The translations under genes were made by a program, and so were the position numbers. Source: Streptomyces exfoliatus (GTDB lineage Bacteria; Actinomycetota; Actinomycetes; Streptomycetales; Streptomycetaceae). From it: a DNA stretch of 64,000 bases. Below the pieces are notes generated by a model. That model had not been told where the DNA came from. It saw nothing but the letters and a program-made list of their open reading frames with translations, and ran no database searches. Below, one piece after another: positions 1-8,709 of the stretch (position 1 is its first letter; the number at the start of each line of letters is the position of its first letter). The stretch covers positions 124,001-188,000 of the forward strand of contig NZ_JNZP01000013.1 of the NCBI RefSeq assembly GCF_000725545.1, written 5' to 3'.

Positions 1-306
1 GATCATCTTGCGGGCGTAGTCCTCGGTCCACTGCGCCCGGTCGGCCACGTCCGCCTCCGTCAGCCGGTCGAAGCGGCGGGGATCCGCCAGCTGCGCCGCC
101 GCGATGGCCTGGAACTCGGTCGCCCGGTCCGCCGCCGCGCGGAACGCGAGCGTCAGCTCCGTCGCACGGGACAGCAGCTCACGCGGGTCCTCTATCGACT
201 CCAGGTCGAAGAAGTGCTCCGGATCGGCAGTCGCCTCGGCGGGCTCGAAGATCAGCGGAGCCGGCCTGAGCCGCCGCTGTCCGCTCCGCTCCACGGGTTC
301 CGCCAT
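1..306 (-). CDS. Hypothetical protein, 5' part only (runs off left edge)
   Basis: An open frame begins with ATG at 304-306 on the minus strand and stays open to base 1, giving the first 102 residues (starts MAEPVERSGQRRL). A purine-rich GGAGGAGCG lies just upstream of the start, a good ribosome binding site. The visible part is acidic and alanine-rich with no signal peptide or membrane segment. I recognise no domain, and the missing C-terminus may hold it. Codon use matches the neighbouring genes, so the reading frame is probably real. It is transcribed in the same direction as the TetR gene at 410-1024, 103 bp away. Confidence 0.6.
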   Translation of the reverse strand, partial: MAEPVERSGQRRLRPAPLIFEPAEATADPEHFFDLESIEDPRELLSRATELTLAFRAAADRATEFQAIAAAQLADPRRFDRLTEADVADRAQWTEDYARKMI

Positions 307-409
307 CGTCCGCTCCTCCTCGCACAGGCACGGCCCGGAGACCCGGGCCGACTTCCATTGTCCCGCGTCCCGCAAGGGGGTGCCGTGGCCAGGGCTGCAC
401 CGTCGGTCG

Positions 410-1024
410 TCAGTCGGCGAGCCCGCGCAGGATCAGTCGCAGGCCGCCGAAGAACTCCTCGTCCGGTCCGACCGCGCCGGCGGTCCGCGCCGTCTCCGCG
501 AGGAGCGGGAACCGGTCCTTCGGCAGGTTCGCGATCACCGCCGTTCCGTCACCGGAGAGCGCCCCGAGGTGTTCGAGCTGGATCGCCCCGGTCACGTACG
601 CGTGGAGGGCGCGCAGGGCGACGACCCGCCGCACGTCGTCGACGCCGCCCTCGGCCAGGATGCCGAGCACGGTCTCCGACCAGCGCAGGCCGGCGGCGGC
701 GTGGTGGCGGTGGATGACGGTGAGCGGGATGGCCCCCGGGTGCCGGATCACGGCGTCCCGCAGCCGCCCGGCCATCGTCTCCACGCGCTCCTGCCAGGGG
801 GTGTCGGCAGGGGGCGGGGTGGCGTCGACGGCGCCCAGGACGCGGTCGACCACGAGACCCTCCAGTTCCTCGCGGTCGGCCACGTAGCGGTAGAGCCCCA
901 TCGGGCTCATGGCGAGTTCCTTGGCGACGGTGCGCATCGAGAGGCCGGCCAGGCCGTCGCGGTCGATGACGGCGAGGGCGGCGAGGGCCAGTTGTTCGAG
1001 GGTGAGGGAGCGAGGTCGAGGCAT
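410..1024 (-). CDS. TetR/AcrR-family transcriptional regulator
   Basis: This is a 204-residue one-domain repressor. Residues about 10-55 form the TetR helix-turn-helix (LSMRTVAKELAMSPMGLYRY), and the rest is an all-helical ligand-binding domain of the tetracycline-repressor C-terminal type. The frame is open further upstream, but ATG at 1022-1024 is the sensible start because it begins right before the DNA-binding domain and leaves the 90-bp promoter region free. It is divergent from the peroxiredoxin-like gene at 1115, and two inverted repeats lie between them. Autoregulation and control of the divergent gene are therefore likely. The ligand is unknown. Confidence 0.85.
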   Translation of the reverse strand: MPRPRSLTLEQLALAALAVIDRDGLAGLSMRTVAKELAMSPMGLYRYVADREELEGLVVDRVLGAVDATPPPADTPWQERVETMAGRLRDAVIRHPGAIPLTVIHRHHAAAGLRWSETVLGILAEGGVDDVRRVVALRALHAYVTGAIQLEHLGALSGDGTAVIANLPKDRFPLLAETARTAGAVGPDEEFFGGLRLILRGLAD

Positions 1025-1034
1025 GGCGGTTGAC

Positions 1035-1078
1035 AGCGTACGCCCTACGCTTACGCTGTTGAGCATACGCCGTACGCT
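1035..1078. promoter_or_regulatory. Two operator-like inverted repeats between tetR and the divergent gene
   Basis: AGCGTA-CGCCC-TACGCT occupies 1035-1051, and a near copy, AGCATA-CGCCG-TACGCT, occupies 1062-1078. The two are exactly 27 bp apart and share the longer direct repeat TACGCCnTACGCTTACG (1039-1055 and 1066-1082). Their location in the short divergent promoter region makes them the probable binding sites of the adjacent TetR protein. Binding itself is inferred. Confidence 0.6.
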
Positions 1079-1114
1079 TACGTGTGCGGTCAGGCCCCGC
1101 AAGGAAGGTGTCCC

Positions 1115-1723
1115 ATGCGCGCACCCCGTACCTCGCCGCTGCCCCCCGTCTCCCGAAGCCGACTGGAACCCGGCCGCAGCGTGCCCTCCCGGACCCTGCA
1201 GCCGGTCCTCGGCCCCCCGCTGACCCTCCCGGACCCCGAACGGCTCACCCATGTCCAGTTCCGGCGCTTCGCCGGCTGCCCGGTCTGCAACCTCCACCTG
1301 CGGTCGGTGGTCCTGCGGCACGAGGAGATCGAGCGCGCCGGAATCCGGGAGGTGGTGCTCTTCCACTCGCCCGCCGAGGAACTGCGCGAGCACGTGAGCC
1401 ATCTGCCGTTCGCCGTGGTCGCCGATCCCGACAAGCTGCTGTACGCCGAGTTCGGAGTGGAGGCCCACCGCAAAGCCCTGCTCGACCCGCGCGCCTGGCC
1501 GGCGATCGTCCGCGCCGTGCTCAGCGGCGTCGGAGACCTGCTCAGGGGCAGGGGACGGCTGCCGGCGACCGTACAGCCGGGCGGCAGGATCGGCCTCCCG
1601 GCCGACTTCCTCGTCACGCCCGGCGGCCGGATCGCCGCCGTGAAGTACGGCGAACACGTCTACGACCAGTGGTCGGTCGACGAACTCCTCGGCCACGCGG
1701 CGCAGCTCAGGACGGTCGGCTGA
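1115..1723 (+). CDS. Peroxiredoxin-like (AhpC/TSA, thioredoxin-fold) protein
   Basis: This is a 202-residue cytoplasmic protein. It has a thioredoxin-fold segment with a CxxC redox pair (GCPVCN, Cys55 and Cys58) after an FRRFAG strand, followed by VVLFHSPAEELREH and ADPDKLLYAEFGV, as in the peroxiredoxin-like subfamily that includes AhpC/TSA-type proteins. ATG at 1115 is preceded by AAGGAAGG. The gene is divergent from a TetR repressor with operator repeats between them, so it is probably the repressor's main target and may be inducible by an electrophile or oxidant (inference). A peroxidase or disulfide-reductase role is expected from the fold, but the substrate cannot be read from the sequence. 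Confidence 0.75.
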   Translation: MRAPRTSPLPPVSRSRLEPGRSVPSRTLQPVLGPPLTLPDPERLTHVQFRRFAGCPVCNLHLRSVVLRHEEIERAGIREVVLFHSPAEELREHVSHLPFAVVADPDKLLYAEFGVEAHRKALLDPRAWPAIVRAVLSGVGDLLRGRGRLPATVQPGGRIGLPADFLVTPGGRIAAVKYGEHVYDQWSVDELLGHAAQLRTVG

Positions 1724-1779
1724 CCCCTAGGGGGTGTCTTTCGGATCCTGCCGGGCTCGCGGCCGTGGACGGGCGAAGG

Positions 1780-3132
1780 TCACGGCTTCCAGGCCACCCG
1801 GTGCTCCTCCAGGTGGGAGAGGACCGCGTGGTTGGCCTCCCAGCCGTCGGGGAACGAGACCACGGCCCCCAGCTGGACCGGATCGGTCGAGGGGTGCTCG
1901 TCTAGCAGTTCCGCCACGCCCGCACGGCACACCACCACGCACGCGTGCCGGTGCCGGGAGGCCAGCACGCACAGCCGGCCCGTCTCCAGGTGGAAGGCCG
2001 TCGCGTCCGGGCGTCCGGACAGCGGGTGCAGGACGACCGTCACGTCGTACTCACGTCCCTGCAGCCGGTTCGCGGTGTCCACCGTCACGCCCGTCACGCC
2101 GAGGTCCGCGAGCGCCGCACGGACCGCCGCCGCCTGGTCGCGGTGGGCGGTGCCGACCGCGATCCGGTCCGGGGCCAGCGGCACCGGGGTCTCCGAACGC
2201 TCCGAGACCGCCGCCCCGCGCCGGTCCAGGAGCCTGCGCACCACCAGGGCGACCGCGCCGACGGCCTCGGGATCGGTGCGCGGGGTGTGCCGGGCGGGCA
2301 GTTCGAGCAGGCCCCAGCCCGACTCCGCCGCCTCGTCGAGGACCCGGTCGGGCCCCGAACCGTCCGACGCCACCCCGAAGGACAGCCTCCGGTCCCCGTG
2401 CCCGGTGCCGCTGCGGAACGGCGTGTACGGATAGAAGGCGTCCGAGACCAGCGGCGCCGCCGAGGCGGGCAGCCGCCATGACACCGGAAGGCGGTGCTGC
2501 GGCAGCTCCGGGTTGTGCGCGAGCAGCGTGGAGACCGCGCTCGCCGACGGGTCGTACGCGAGCCCCGCCCACTGCTCCGCGGCCACCACCGAGAACGGGT
2601 CGAGCTGCCCGGGGTCGCCCACGAACAGCGCCCGCTCGAACAGCCCGGCGACGGCGAGCAGCGCGTCCGAACGCATCTGGTACGCCTCGTCGACGATCGC
2701 GTGCGCCCAGGGCTCGACGTTCTTCACGTGCCCCCATTTGGCGGCCGTGGAGATCACCACCGGAAGCCCGGTCAGCTCACCGGCCTTCGCCGACTTCCGT
2801 ACGTTCTCCAGGTCGTCGAGCGCCTTGTCGTACGGGTCGCTGTCGTTGGAGTGCAGCCGGCCCACCTGGAGCTCCGGCTCCTTCTCGGCCAGCCGCAGCA
2901 CCAGGTCGTCCACCTGCGCGTTCGTCTGGGCGACCACCATGAGGGGGCGTCCGGCGGCGGCCAGTTCGAGCGCGGCCCGCACCACGAGCGTCGACTTCCC
3001 CGCACCCGGCGGGGAGTCCACGACGACACCCCGCGAGGTGCCGTGCAGGGTGTCCGCCAGGATGGCGTCCGTCGCCCGCCCGGCCTCGGCGGAGGGATCG
3101 AAGGTCCCCGGCGCGGTATCGATCGGGCTCAC
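1780..3132 (-). CDS. SF1 helicase of the Upf1/Dna2 type (AAA_11/AAA_12)
   Basis: This is a 450-residue ATP-dependent helicase with a full SF1B motif set: Walker A SPPGAGKST (about residues 40-48), motif Ia VVAQTNAQVDDLV, Walker B VDEAYQM (Asp148-Glu149), motif III FVGDPGQLDP, motif IV SWRLP, motif V NRLQGREYDVTVV and motif VI SRHRHACVVV. This arrangement is typical of Upf1, Dna2 and Sen1 rather than UvrD. It has no nuclease domain of its own. The GTG start at 3132 overlaps the stop of the preceding gene by four bases (GTGA), so the two are translationally coupled. It is the last gene of a three-gene operon that also carries a Dna2-like nuclease. Confidence 0.8.
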   Translation of the reverse strand: MSPIDTAPGTFDPSAEAGRATDAILADTLHGTSRGVVVDSPPGAGKSTLVVRAALELAAAGRPLMVVAQTNAQVDDLVLRLAEKEPELQVGRLHSNDSDPYDKALDDLENVRKSAKAGELTGLPVVISTAAKWGHVKNVEPWAHAIVDEAYQMRSDALLAVAGLFERALFVGDPGQLDPFSVVAAEQWAGLAYDPSASAVSTLLAHNPELPQHRLPVSWRLPASAAPLVSDAFYPYTPFRSGTGHGDRRLSFGVASDGSGPDRVLDEAAESGWGLLELPARHTPRTDPEAVGAVALVVRRLLDRRGAAVSERSETPVPLAPDRIAVGTAHRDQAAAVRAALADLGVTGVTVDTANRLQGREYDVTVVLHPLSGRPDATAFHLETGRLCVLASRHRHACVVVCRAGVAELLDEHPSTDPVQLGAVVSFPDGWEANHAVLSHLEEHRVAWKP

Positions 3133-4718
3133 AGCACGTCCTCGGGGGTCACGGCGTCGGGCAGTTCCACGGCGTCCGTCCGGGGCGGACCGCCGTGCGT
3201 CCAGGGCGTCTCCTCGGCGTCCGGCAGCTGCGGCCCGACCCGCTGGTCGTGCTCGAACAGCGTCCAGGCGATCCGCTCGCCCTTCTCCGGCACCGAACCC
3301 TCCGCGGGCTCCTTCGAACGGCCCATCCGGTCCAGCACCCGAAGCAGCAGCGAGCCGTCCTCCTCGTACCGCACGAACTCCGCCGTCTGCGGCTTCCCGT
3401 CCAGCGAGCGGTACACCCGCGTCCTCTCGCCCAGGTGCGGCCGGTCCTCCGTGCGGACCGTGAGGAGCGGGCGCGGCGCGGGCCGCTTCGACTCCGTCCA
3501 CGCCATCGTCACCTCGGTCACCTCGGCCGCGAACGCCTCGCCCGCGAGCCTCCGCCCCGCGAGCACCAGCGGATCGTCGAGCGCCTCGTGCGCCTCCAGC
3601 TGGCCCTGCGCCTGCTCGCGGGCCGCGAGCTTCCGGGCCGCCGTCACGGCGTCGTCCCGGCGCGGCTGCGGCGGCTCGCCCGCCGTGACCCGGTCGCGGT
3701 GGGCGGTGAACGACCAGCGGTCCCGGGTCCAGCGGTCCTCGACCCTGGCCCCCTCGGGCAGCTCCCGCAGCAGGTCGATCGCCCGCCAGACGCCGTCCCA
3801 GGTCGGCCTGAGCTGGGAGACGACCAGCCGGCGCAGCTCCCGCTCGGCCCGGTGCAGTTCGCCGAGGCCGATGTCGGCCGCCTCCCCGTCCTGCGCGGCG
3901 CCGATCGCCTGCCGGGCCCGGTCGTACAGCTCGATCGCGGGCGCGAGGAGCTTGTTGTCGAAGGCCGGGTCCGTGGCAGGACCGGCCGGCGGGCACAGCA
4001 ACTGGCCCTGGGAGTCCCGGCCCGTCTCTGCCCGCAGCGCCGCCTCCGCGCCCGGCTCCCCGTCGTGGGGATCGATCCACGCGAGCAGCGCGCCCAGATG
4101 CTGGTCCTCCAGGGAGGACTGGCCCGTCGCCCAGTGCCGGTTGAGCAGGTCGGTCGCCGCGAGCAGCAGCGAAGAACCGGGCACCCGCGCCCGGTCGCCG
4201 AAGTGCGTCAGCCAGCGCCCGAGCAGCGGAACGCGCGGCGGCGCGGGGAACGGCGTCTCCGGATCCTGCTCGGCCGTCCGCCGGAACCGCGTGGAGCGCC
4301 CGAGCAGCCGTACGTACTCGACGCCGGCCCGGCTCGGCACGATCAGCTGAGGCGCGTCCGCGCACAGCTCGACCTCGACCTTCACCTTCTTGCCGGTCTC
4401 GGGGTCGACCTCGCTCTTCTCCGCCGCCTCGACGACGTCCGCGAACGAGTCGACGTACGGCAGGACCTCCTCCGCCAGGTCGGCGAGGAACGCGAACCGC
4501 AGGTCACGGTCGCGGGGCTGGGCGACCACCAGGAGCCGGGGCTCCTCGCGGTCGGTGCCGACCAGGGCGCCGAGCGGGGCGCCCGCCTCACCGGCCGTCG
4601 TCAGCGGCACGAGGACGAGGGGCCGCTCGGAGACCCGGCGGTGCCGGACGGTCGCCAGGGGTTGCGCCCGGCCCGACTCGACGGCCTCCATCCGGGCCAG
4701 CGTGGAGATCAGCGACAT
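3129..4718 (-). CDS. Conserved hypothetical protein between nuclease and helicase genes
   Basis: This 529-residue soluble protein belongs to no family I recognise. No signal peptide, membrane segment or nucleotide-binding motif is visible. It is rich in charged residues, with an N-terminal alpha/beta-looking part (LVLVPLTTAG, LLVVAQPRD) and a C-terminal part (RTRVYRSLDGKPQ, LLLRVLDRMGR) that could be a small beta-barrel. The last segment may contact nucleic acid or a partner, but that is a guess. ATG at 4718 was chosen because the region upstream is in the shadow of the nuclease gene. It sits 37 bp after the nuclease gene and overlaps the helicase gene by 4 bp, so a role as adaptor or specificity subunit is plausible. 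Confidence 0.7.
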   Translation of the reverse strand: MSLISTLARMEAVESGRAQPLATVRHRRVSERPLVLVPLTTAGEAGAPLGALVGTDREEPRLLVVAQPRDRDLRFAFLADLAEEVLPYVDSFADVVEAAEKSEVDPETGKKVKVEVELCADAPQLIVPSRAGVEYVRLLGRSTRFRRTAEQDPETPFPAPPRVPLLGRWLTHFGDRARVPGSSLLLAATDLLNRHWATGQSSLEDQHLGALLAWIDPHDGEPGAEAALRAETGRDSQGQLLCPPAGPATDPAFDNKLLAPAIELYDRARQAIGAAQDGEAADIGLGELHRAERELRRLVVSQLRPTWDGVWRAIDLLRELPEGARVEDRWTRDRWSFTAHRDRVTAGEPPQPRRDDAVTAARKLAAREQAQGQLEAHEALDDPLVLAGRRLAGEAFAAEVTEVTMAWTESKRPAPRPLLTVRTEDRPHLGERTRVYRSLDGKPQTAEFVRYEEDGSLLLRVLDRMGRSKEPAEGSVPEKGERIAWTLFEHDQRVGPQLPDAEETPWTHGGPPRTDAVELPDAVTPEDVL

Positions 4719-4755
4719 GCGGGGGCCTTCCGGGGCGCGACGCGGGAACGACGGG

Positions 4756-5931
4756 TCAGCAGGGGCATTCGACGCTCTCCCGGGACACTCGGGCGGGCGC
4801 CGACTCCAGCGCCTCCACCCGCAGCGCCCGTGCCCTGCGCAGTGCCGCCACCGCCGGGTCCTCCGGGTCGCCCTCCTCGCCGCGCGCCGCCGCGAGGACC
4901 GCGCCGACCGTCGCCAGGCCGCCCAGCTCACCCCGTACCGAACGCCCCAGGGTCTCCACGGCGCCCGCCTCCCGGGCCCGCGACCGGCAGTGGAAGGCCA
5001 GCTCGCAGGCGGCCAGGCACTCCGGCGCGTACTGATGGGGTACGGACTCCACGGCCGCCGTCAGCTCCGCGGGCGAGCGCTCCGCCACGTCGAAGCTCGT
5101 GCCCTCCGGCAGGGCGTCCGCGATCTCGTCGATCCGGGTCAGCCGGGCGAGCTGGCGCCGGGTGACCGAGCGCTGCTTGCGCACGTCGACGACCGACGCC
5201 GTCGGTACGTTCGAGAAGTCCTTCGGGCAGACGAGCAGCACCGAATGCGCGACCCGGGCGCCCTCCGTGCGGGCCGCCACCCGCTCAAGGGCGAGGACGT
5301 ACACCGCGGCCTGGCGGGCCGCCGCGCCCACCTTCGACGCGTCGGCCGCGCCGTCGACCATCGGGAACGACTTGATCTCCACGACCGTCCACCCGCCGTC
5401 GGGACGGACCACCACCGCGTCCGGCTCCAGGTACACAGGGGAACCCGCCACCTCCAGGGCGAGCAGCGGATGGTCGAGCAGCGCCCACTCGCCGGCCCCG
5501 GTCGCCTCCCGCAGGGCGAGCGCCGTGCGCGCCACGCGCCCCTCGGGCCCGGCCGCCGCCAGATCGGGCACGGAGACGACCCCCGGCTCCTCGACGCCGA
5601 TCAGGCGCAGCAGCTCGCGGCCGCCGTCCGCCTTGACCTTCGCCTCGAAGGAGTTGCCCCGGACGATCGCGAACTGCGACTGCCCGAAGGGGGCCGGCGA
5701 ACCGAGCTTCGCGGCGAGCACGGACTTGTCGACCCCGGCGCCGTCGAGCAGGGCCCGCCGCCGGCAGCCGGGGTTCGCGGCGAGCGCCGCGAGTGCCCTC
5801 GCGTCCAGCGGACGGGGCGGATTGGCCGGTCCGCGCAGCTCAGCGAGCCGCGCTCGACGTGTCGTCCGCGGTGTGGGTGACAGACCGCTGTCCAGGGATG
5901 CGCTCACCCGTGGAAGTCTCGCATCCGCCAC
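4756..5931 (-). CDS. PD-(D/E)XK nuclease with Cas4/Dna2-like Fe-S cysteine set
   Basis: Numbered from GTG at 5931 (391 residues), the protein has the RecB-family motifs in order: Glu96 in GNSFEAK, Asp171 in EPDAVVV, Glu185-x-Lys187 in VVEIKS, and Gln207xxxTyr211. Four cysteines frame the domain: Cys56 near the N-terminus and Cys305, Cys309 and Cys315 near the C-terminus. This is the pattern that binds a 4Fe-4S cluster in Cas4, AddB and eukaryotic Dna2. The start is uncertain: TTG 5937, GTG 5931 and GTG 5907 are all in frame and lie inside the end of the PAP2 gene. It is followed by the middle protein and the helicase, which suggests a split Dna2-like end-processing machine. Confidence 0.8.
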   Translation of the reverse strand: MADARLPRVSASLDSGLSPTPRTTRRARLAELRGPANPPRPLDARALAALAANPGCRRRALLDGAGVDKSVLAAKLGSPAPFGQSQFAIVRGNSFEAKVKADGGRELLRLIGVEEPGVVSVPDLAAAGPEGRVARTALALREATGAGEWALLDHPLLALEVAGSPVYLEPDAVVVRPDGGWTVVEIKSFPMVDGAADASKVGAAARQAAVYVLALERVAARTEGARVAHSVLLVCPKDFSNVPTASVVDVRKQRSVTRRQLARLTRIDEIADALPEGTSFDVAERSPAELTAAVESVPHQYAPECLAACELAFHCRSRAREAGAVETLGRSVRGELGGLATVGAVLAAARGEEGDPEDPAVAALRRARALRVEALESAPARVSRESVECPC

Positions 5932-6667
5932 TGACAACCGGAGGCGCTTCCGCCGTTCCGCGCCGCCGCGGCACGTACAGGGTGAGCATCAGACCGGCGC
6001 CCATCACCGCCGCACCGGCGACGGCGTCGAGCAGATAGTGATTGGCCGTCCCCATCACGACGAGCGTGGTGAGCAGCGGATACGCCACCCCCAGGGCCCT
6101 GAGCAGCGGCGTCCGCCCGTACCGCCACAGCATCACCCCGCACCACAGCGCCCAGCCGACGTGCAGGCTGGGCATGGCCGCGTACTGGTTCGTCAGACCG
6201 CCGAGACCGCGCGGCGCGCTGGCCTCGCCGCCCCACCAGCCGTACGCGCTGAAGTGCGCCATCGTGTCCGTGAAGCCGTGCGCCGGGTCGAGCAGCCTCG
6301 GCGGGCAGGTGGGCAGCAGCGTGAAGCCGACGAGACCGAGCAGGGTGGAGACCATCAGCCAGGTGCGGGCGGCCCGGTAGTGCGCCGGACGGCGGCGGAA
6401 GAGCCAGACCAGGACCGCCGGGGTGACGAGGTAGTGCAGGGAGGCGTACGCGAAGTCCGCGGGGATCCCGAGCGCGGGGACGCTCGTGAAGAGCCGGTTC
6501 AGCGGATGCTCGGCGTCGATCCCGAGGCTCTCCTCGAGGCGCAGGATCGCGAGGCCGTGGTCGACCGCCGAGGCCTCGTCGCCCCGCACGAGCAGCCGTC
6601 CGCCGGAGTAGGCGGCGTACACGACGGCGACCAGCGACAGTTCGGCCCACCAGCGTGGTCTGTGCAT
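5840..6667 (-). CDS. PAP2-superfamily membrane phosphatase / inositolphosphotransferase-like
   Basis: This 275-residue polytopic membrane protein has about six hydrophobic helices. The PAP2 signature is present: AAMPSLHVGW (Ser-Leu-His) in the middle and TANHYLLDAVAG later, which give the two histidines and the aspartate of the active site. The short C-terminal tail is cytoplasmic-looking and charged. Such proteins dephosphorylate lipid phosphates or transfer phospho-alcohol groups at the membrane. ATG at 6667 fits the first transmembrane helix. The 3' end overlaps the nuclease gene by about 90 bp, so the two may be co-transcribed, although a functional link is not implied. Confidence 0.85.
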   Translation of the reverse strand: MHRPRWWAELSLVAVVYAAYSGGRLLVRGDEASAVDHGLAILRLEESLGIDAEHPLNRLFTSVPALGIPADFAYASLHYLVTPAVLVWLFRRRPAHYRAARTWLMVSTLLGLVGFTLLPTCPPRLLDPAHGFTDTMAHFSAYGWWGGEASAPRGLGGLTNQYAAMPSLHVGWALWCGVMLWRYGRTPLLRALGVAYPLLTTLVVMGTANHYLLDAVAGAAVMGAGLMLTLYVPRRRGTAEAPPVVSGGCETSTGERIPGQRSVTHTADDTSSAAR

Positions 6668-6812
6668 CGAAGAAGTTCCCCCCGGACGGTGACGGCCCCG
6701 GGGAGGGGACGCCGAAGGCCCCCGGAGGGTTGCCCGGACGTCACCCCGAATCCACGTGGGCGATGATGGGAGAGGCACGTCCGCACCGTGAAACCCCTGG
6801 AGCGTCCTTCCC

Positions 6813-7409
6813 ATGGCACCGCGCATCCTGCTCGCCCGGCACGGCCAGACCGAGTGGTCACTTCTCGGCCGGCACACCGGCAGGACCGACATCCCGCTGC
6901 TCGACGAGGGGCGGCGCGGCGCGAAGCTGCTCGGCGAGCGCCTGCACCGCGGCCCCTGGCAGGGGCTGCCCGGCATGGAGGTGCGCACCAGCCCGCTGGT
7001 CCGCGCGAGCGAGACCTGCGCACTGGCCGGCTTCGGCGACCGGGCCGAGCCCTGGGACGCGCTGATGGAGTGGGACTACGGGGCGTACGAGGGGATGACC
7101 CCGCCCGAGATCCAGGCCGTCCAGCCCGGCTGGTTCATCTGGCGGGACGGCGTCCCCGACGGCGAGACCCTGGCGCAGCTGTCGGACCGCGCCGACGAGG
7201 TCGTGAACTGGGCCCGCTCGGCCGACCGCGACGTGCTCGTCTTCGCGCACGGGCACATCCTGCGTTCGATCGGCGCCCGCTGGCTCGGGGAGGACGTGTC
7301 CTTCGCGTCCCGCATCCGTCTCGACCCGACGAGCCTCTCCGTCCTGGGCTGGGCGTACGGCGCCCCGGCGGTCGAGCGCTGGAACGACACCGGCCACCTG
7401 GAGCAGTAG
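6813..7409 (+). CDS. Histidine phosphatase (phosphoglycerate mutase-like) family protein
   Basis: This 198-residue protein starts with the family hallmark [10 protein letters not shown], which holds the phosphorylated histidine of the RHG motif. The second catalytic segment is EWDYGAYEG, and the second histidine is in FAHGHILR. Length and layout match small acid-phosphatase/cobC-like members. The substrate cannot be told from sequence; sugar phosphates or nucleotides are typical. The gene stands alone, divergent from the PAP2 gene and convergent with the XRE regulator gene (13 bp between stops). Confidence 0.85.
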   Translation: MAPRILLARHGQTEWSLLGRHTGRTDIPLLDEGRRGAKLLGERLHRGPWQGLPGMEVRTSPLVRASETCALAGFGDRAEPWDALMEWDYGAYEGMTPPEIQAVQPGWFIWRDGVPDGETLAQLSDRADEVVNWARSADRDVLVFAHGHILRSIGARWLGEDVSFASRIRLDPTSLSVLGWAYGAPAVERWNDTGHLEQ

Positions 7410-7422
7410 CGGCCGGAGGGCC

Positions 7423-8709
7423 TCAGTACGCGGCGAGCACCCGGCGGGTCTCGGCGAGCATCCCGCGGACCCGGGCCGAGGCGATGCCGTCCAGGGAGTC
7501 CACCACCCGCTTCGCCTCCGCCGCGGCCTCGTCGGGGCGCCCGGCGTGCGCCAGGTCCTTGGCGAGGTGGGCGCGGTAGAGCGCCAGGTTCCGGGCGAAG
7601 TACGGATTCTGCAGGACCGTGGCCCGGTGGGCGTGCCGTGACGCCCGGCCCCACTCGCCGAGCGCCGACCAGCACTGGGCCTCCAGGGCCTCGCGCTCCG
7701 GCTCGCCGAAGAACGACATCCACTCGGGGTCGCCGTCGGCCGGGCCCCGGTCGAAGAAGCCGTGGGCGCGGCCGAGGGCCTGCTCGCAGGCGGAGCGGTC
7801 GCCGAGCCCCGCCCACGCGCCGGCCTCGCGCAGCGACAGCAGGGACAGCAGCCGGGCCGAGTCCAACGGCTGGGCGGCCCGCAGGCCCGCCTGCGCCGCC
7901 CGTACCGCCTCGCGGTACCGGCCGGTGTCCCTGGCCAGGAACGACGTGTTGCAGAAGGCGTGCGCCTCCAGGGCCGCGTTGCCCGACACGCGCGCGGTCG
8001 CGAGGGCTTCGGCGTAGTGCGAGCGCGCGTCCTCGTGCCGCCCCGAGTCGTGGGCCAGCCAGCCCACGGAGAGGGAGAGTTCGCCCGCGCCCGCGTGGAG
8101 CCGGTCCTCGGTGGAGCGGCGGGTCATGGTGCCCGTGTCGAGCAGCGCGTACGCGGCGCGCAGCGGCTGGGCGGCGACCTTGTAGAGCCCGTCGGCACCG
8201 TGCCGGTCGTCGAGCAGCCGGATCTGCCGTACGGCGTCCTCGACGGCCCGCACCTCGGACTCGCCGATCCGGTGGGTGCCGCGGGGGGCGGGGATCGCGA
8301 CGGCGGGGCCGCCGAGTCCCAGCGAGGCGGTCGCCAGGGTGGCGGAGCCGCTCGCAATGAATGCGCGACGCAGCACGTCGCTCTCCTCATCGTTCCGGGT
8401 GGTGATGGCGGCGGGAGGCGCTGTCCCGGCCGGGACGGCCTGCCGCCGGCCGCGTACCGTCTCCCGCGCGGAGAACCCCAGGTCGGCGAGGCCGAGTCCG
8501 GGGAACATGTGCAGGAAGACCCGCTCGTACGCGTAGTTGGGGCAGCGGATCTCTCCCGCTTCCACACGCCCGATGTAGCGGGCGTCGCACGCGACCTGTT
8601 CGCCGATCTCCCGCGCCGCCCGGCGGACGGCCGCGGCGAACTCCGCCGGCGAGTGCGGTCCGCGGAGCCGGCGGAAGGCGAGATTGGGAACTGCCCGTGA
8701 CATCGTCAT
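7423..8709 (-). CDS. XRE-type regulator with C-terminal TPR-like region
   Basis: This is a 428-residue protein. Residues about 20-75 hold a degenerate Cro/C1 helix-turn-helix (QVACDARYIGRVEAGEIRCP). A short hydrophobic stretch follows (FIASGSATLATASLGLGG), and residues about 170-428 are repeated helical hairpins resembling tetratricopeptide repeats (HYAEALATARVSGNAALEAH and similar). Streptomyces has many such regulators, including NsdA and other developmental or antibiotic regulators, but I cannot assign this one to a named member. ATG at 8709 has AGGAGAGG eight bases upstream; an in-frame ATG at 8703 is the alternative. It is divergent from the small protein gene at 8934. Confidence 0.75.
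   Translation of the reverse strand: MTMSRAVPNLAFRRLRGPHSPAEFAAAVRRAAREIGEQVACDARYIGRVEAGEIRCPNYAYERVFLHMFPGLGLADLGFSARETVRGRRQAVPAGTAPPAAITTRNDEESDVLRRAFIASGSATLATASLGLGGPAVAIPAPRGTHRIGESEVRAVEDAVRQIRLLDDRHGADGLYKVAAQPLRAAYALLDTGTMTRRSTEDRLHAGAGELSLSVGWLAHDSGRHEDARSHYAEALATARVSGNAALEAHAFCNTSFLARDTGRYREAVRAAQAGLRAAQPLDSARLLSLLSLREAGAWAGLGDRSACEQALGRAHGFFDRGPADGDPEWMSFFGEPEREALEAQCWSALGEWGRASRHAHRATVLQNPYFARNLALYRAHLAKDLAHAGRPDEAAAEAKRVVDSLDGIASARVRGMLAETRRVLAAY

Noticed and set aside
104..1033. Long open frame on the plus strand opposite the TetR gene
   Set aside because: It is the GC-rich shadow of real minus-strand genes, with Arg/Gly/Pro-rich low-complexity translation.
1734..5165. Very long plus-strand open frames across the helicase-nuclease operon
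   Set aside because: Arg/Pro-rich composition without motifs; the minus-strand genes have catalytic motifs in every frame position expected.
4756..5931. Cas4 of a CRISPR system
   Set aside because: The motifs fit Cas4-type Fe-S nucleases, but there is no array or other cas gene; the helicase partner points to a Dna2-like assembly.
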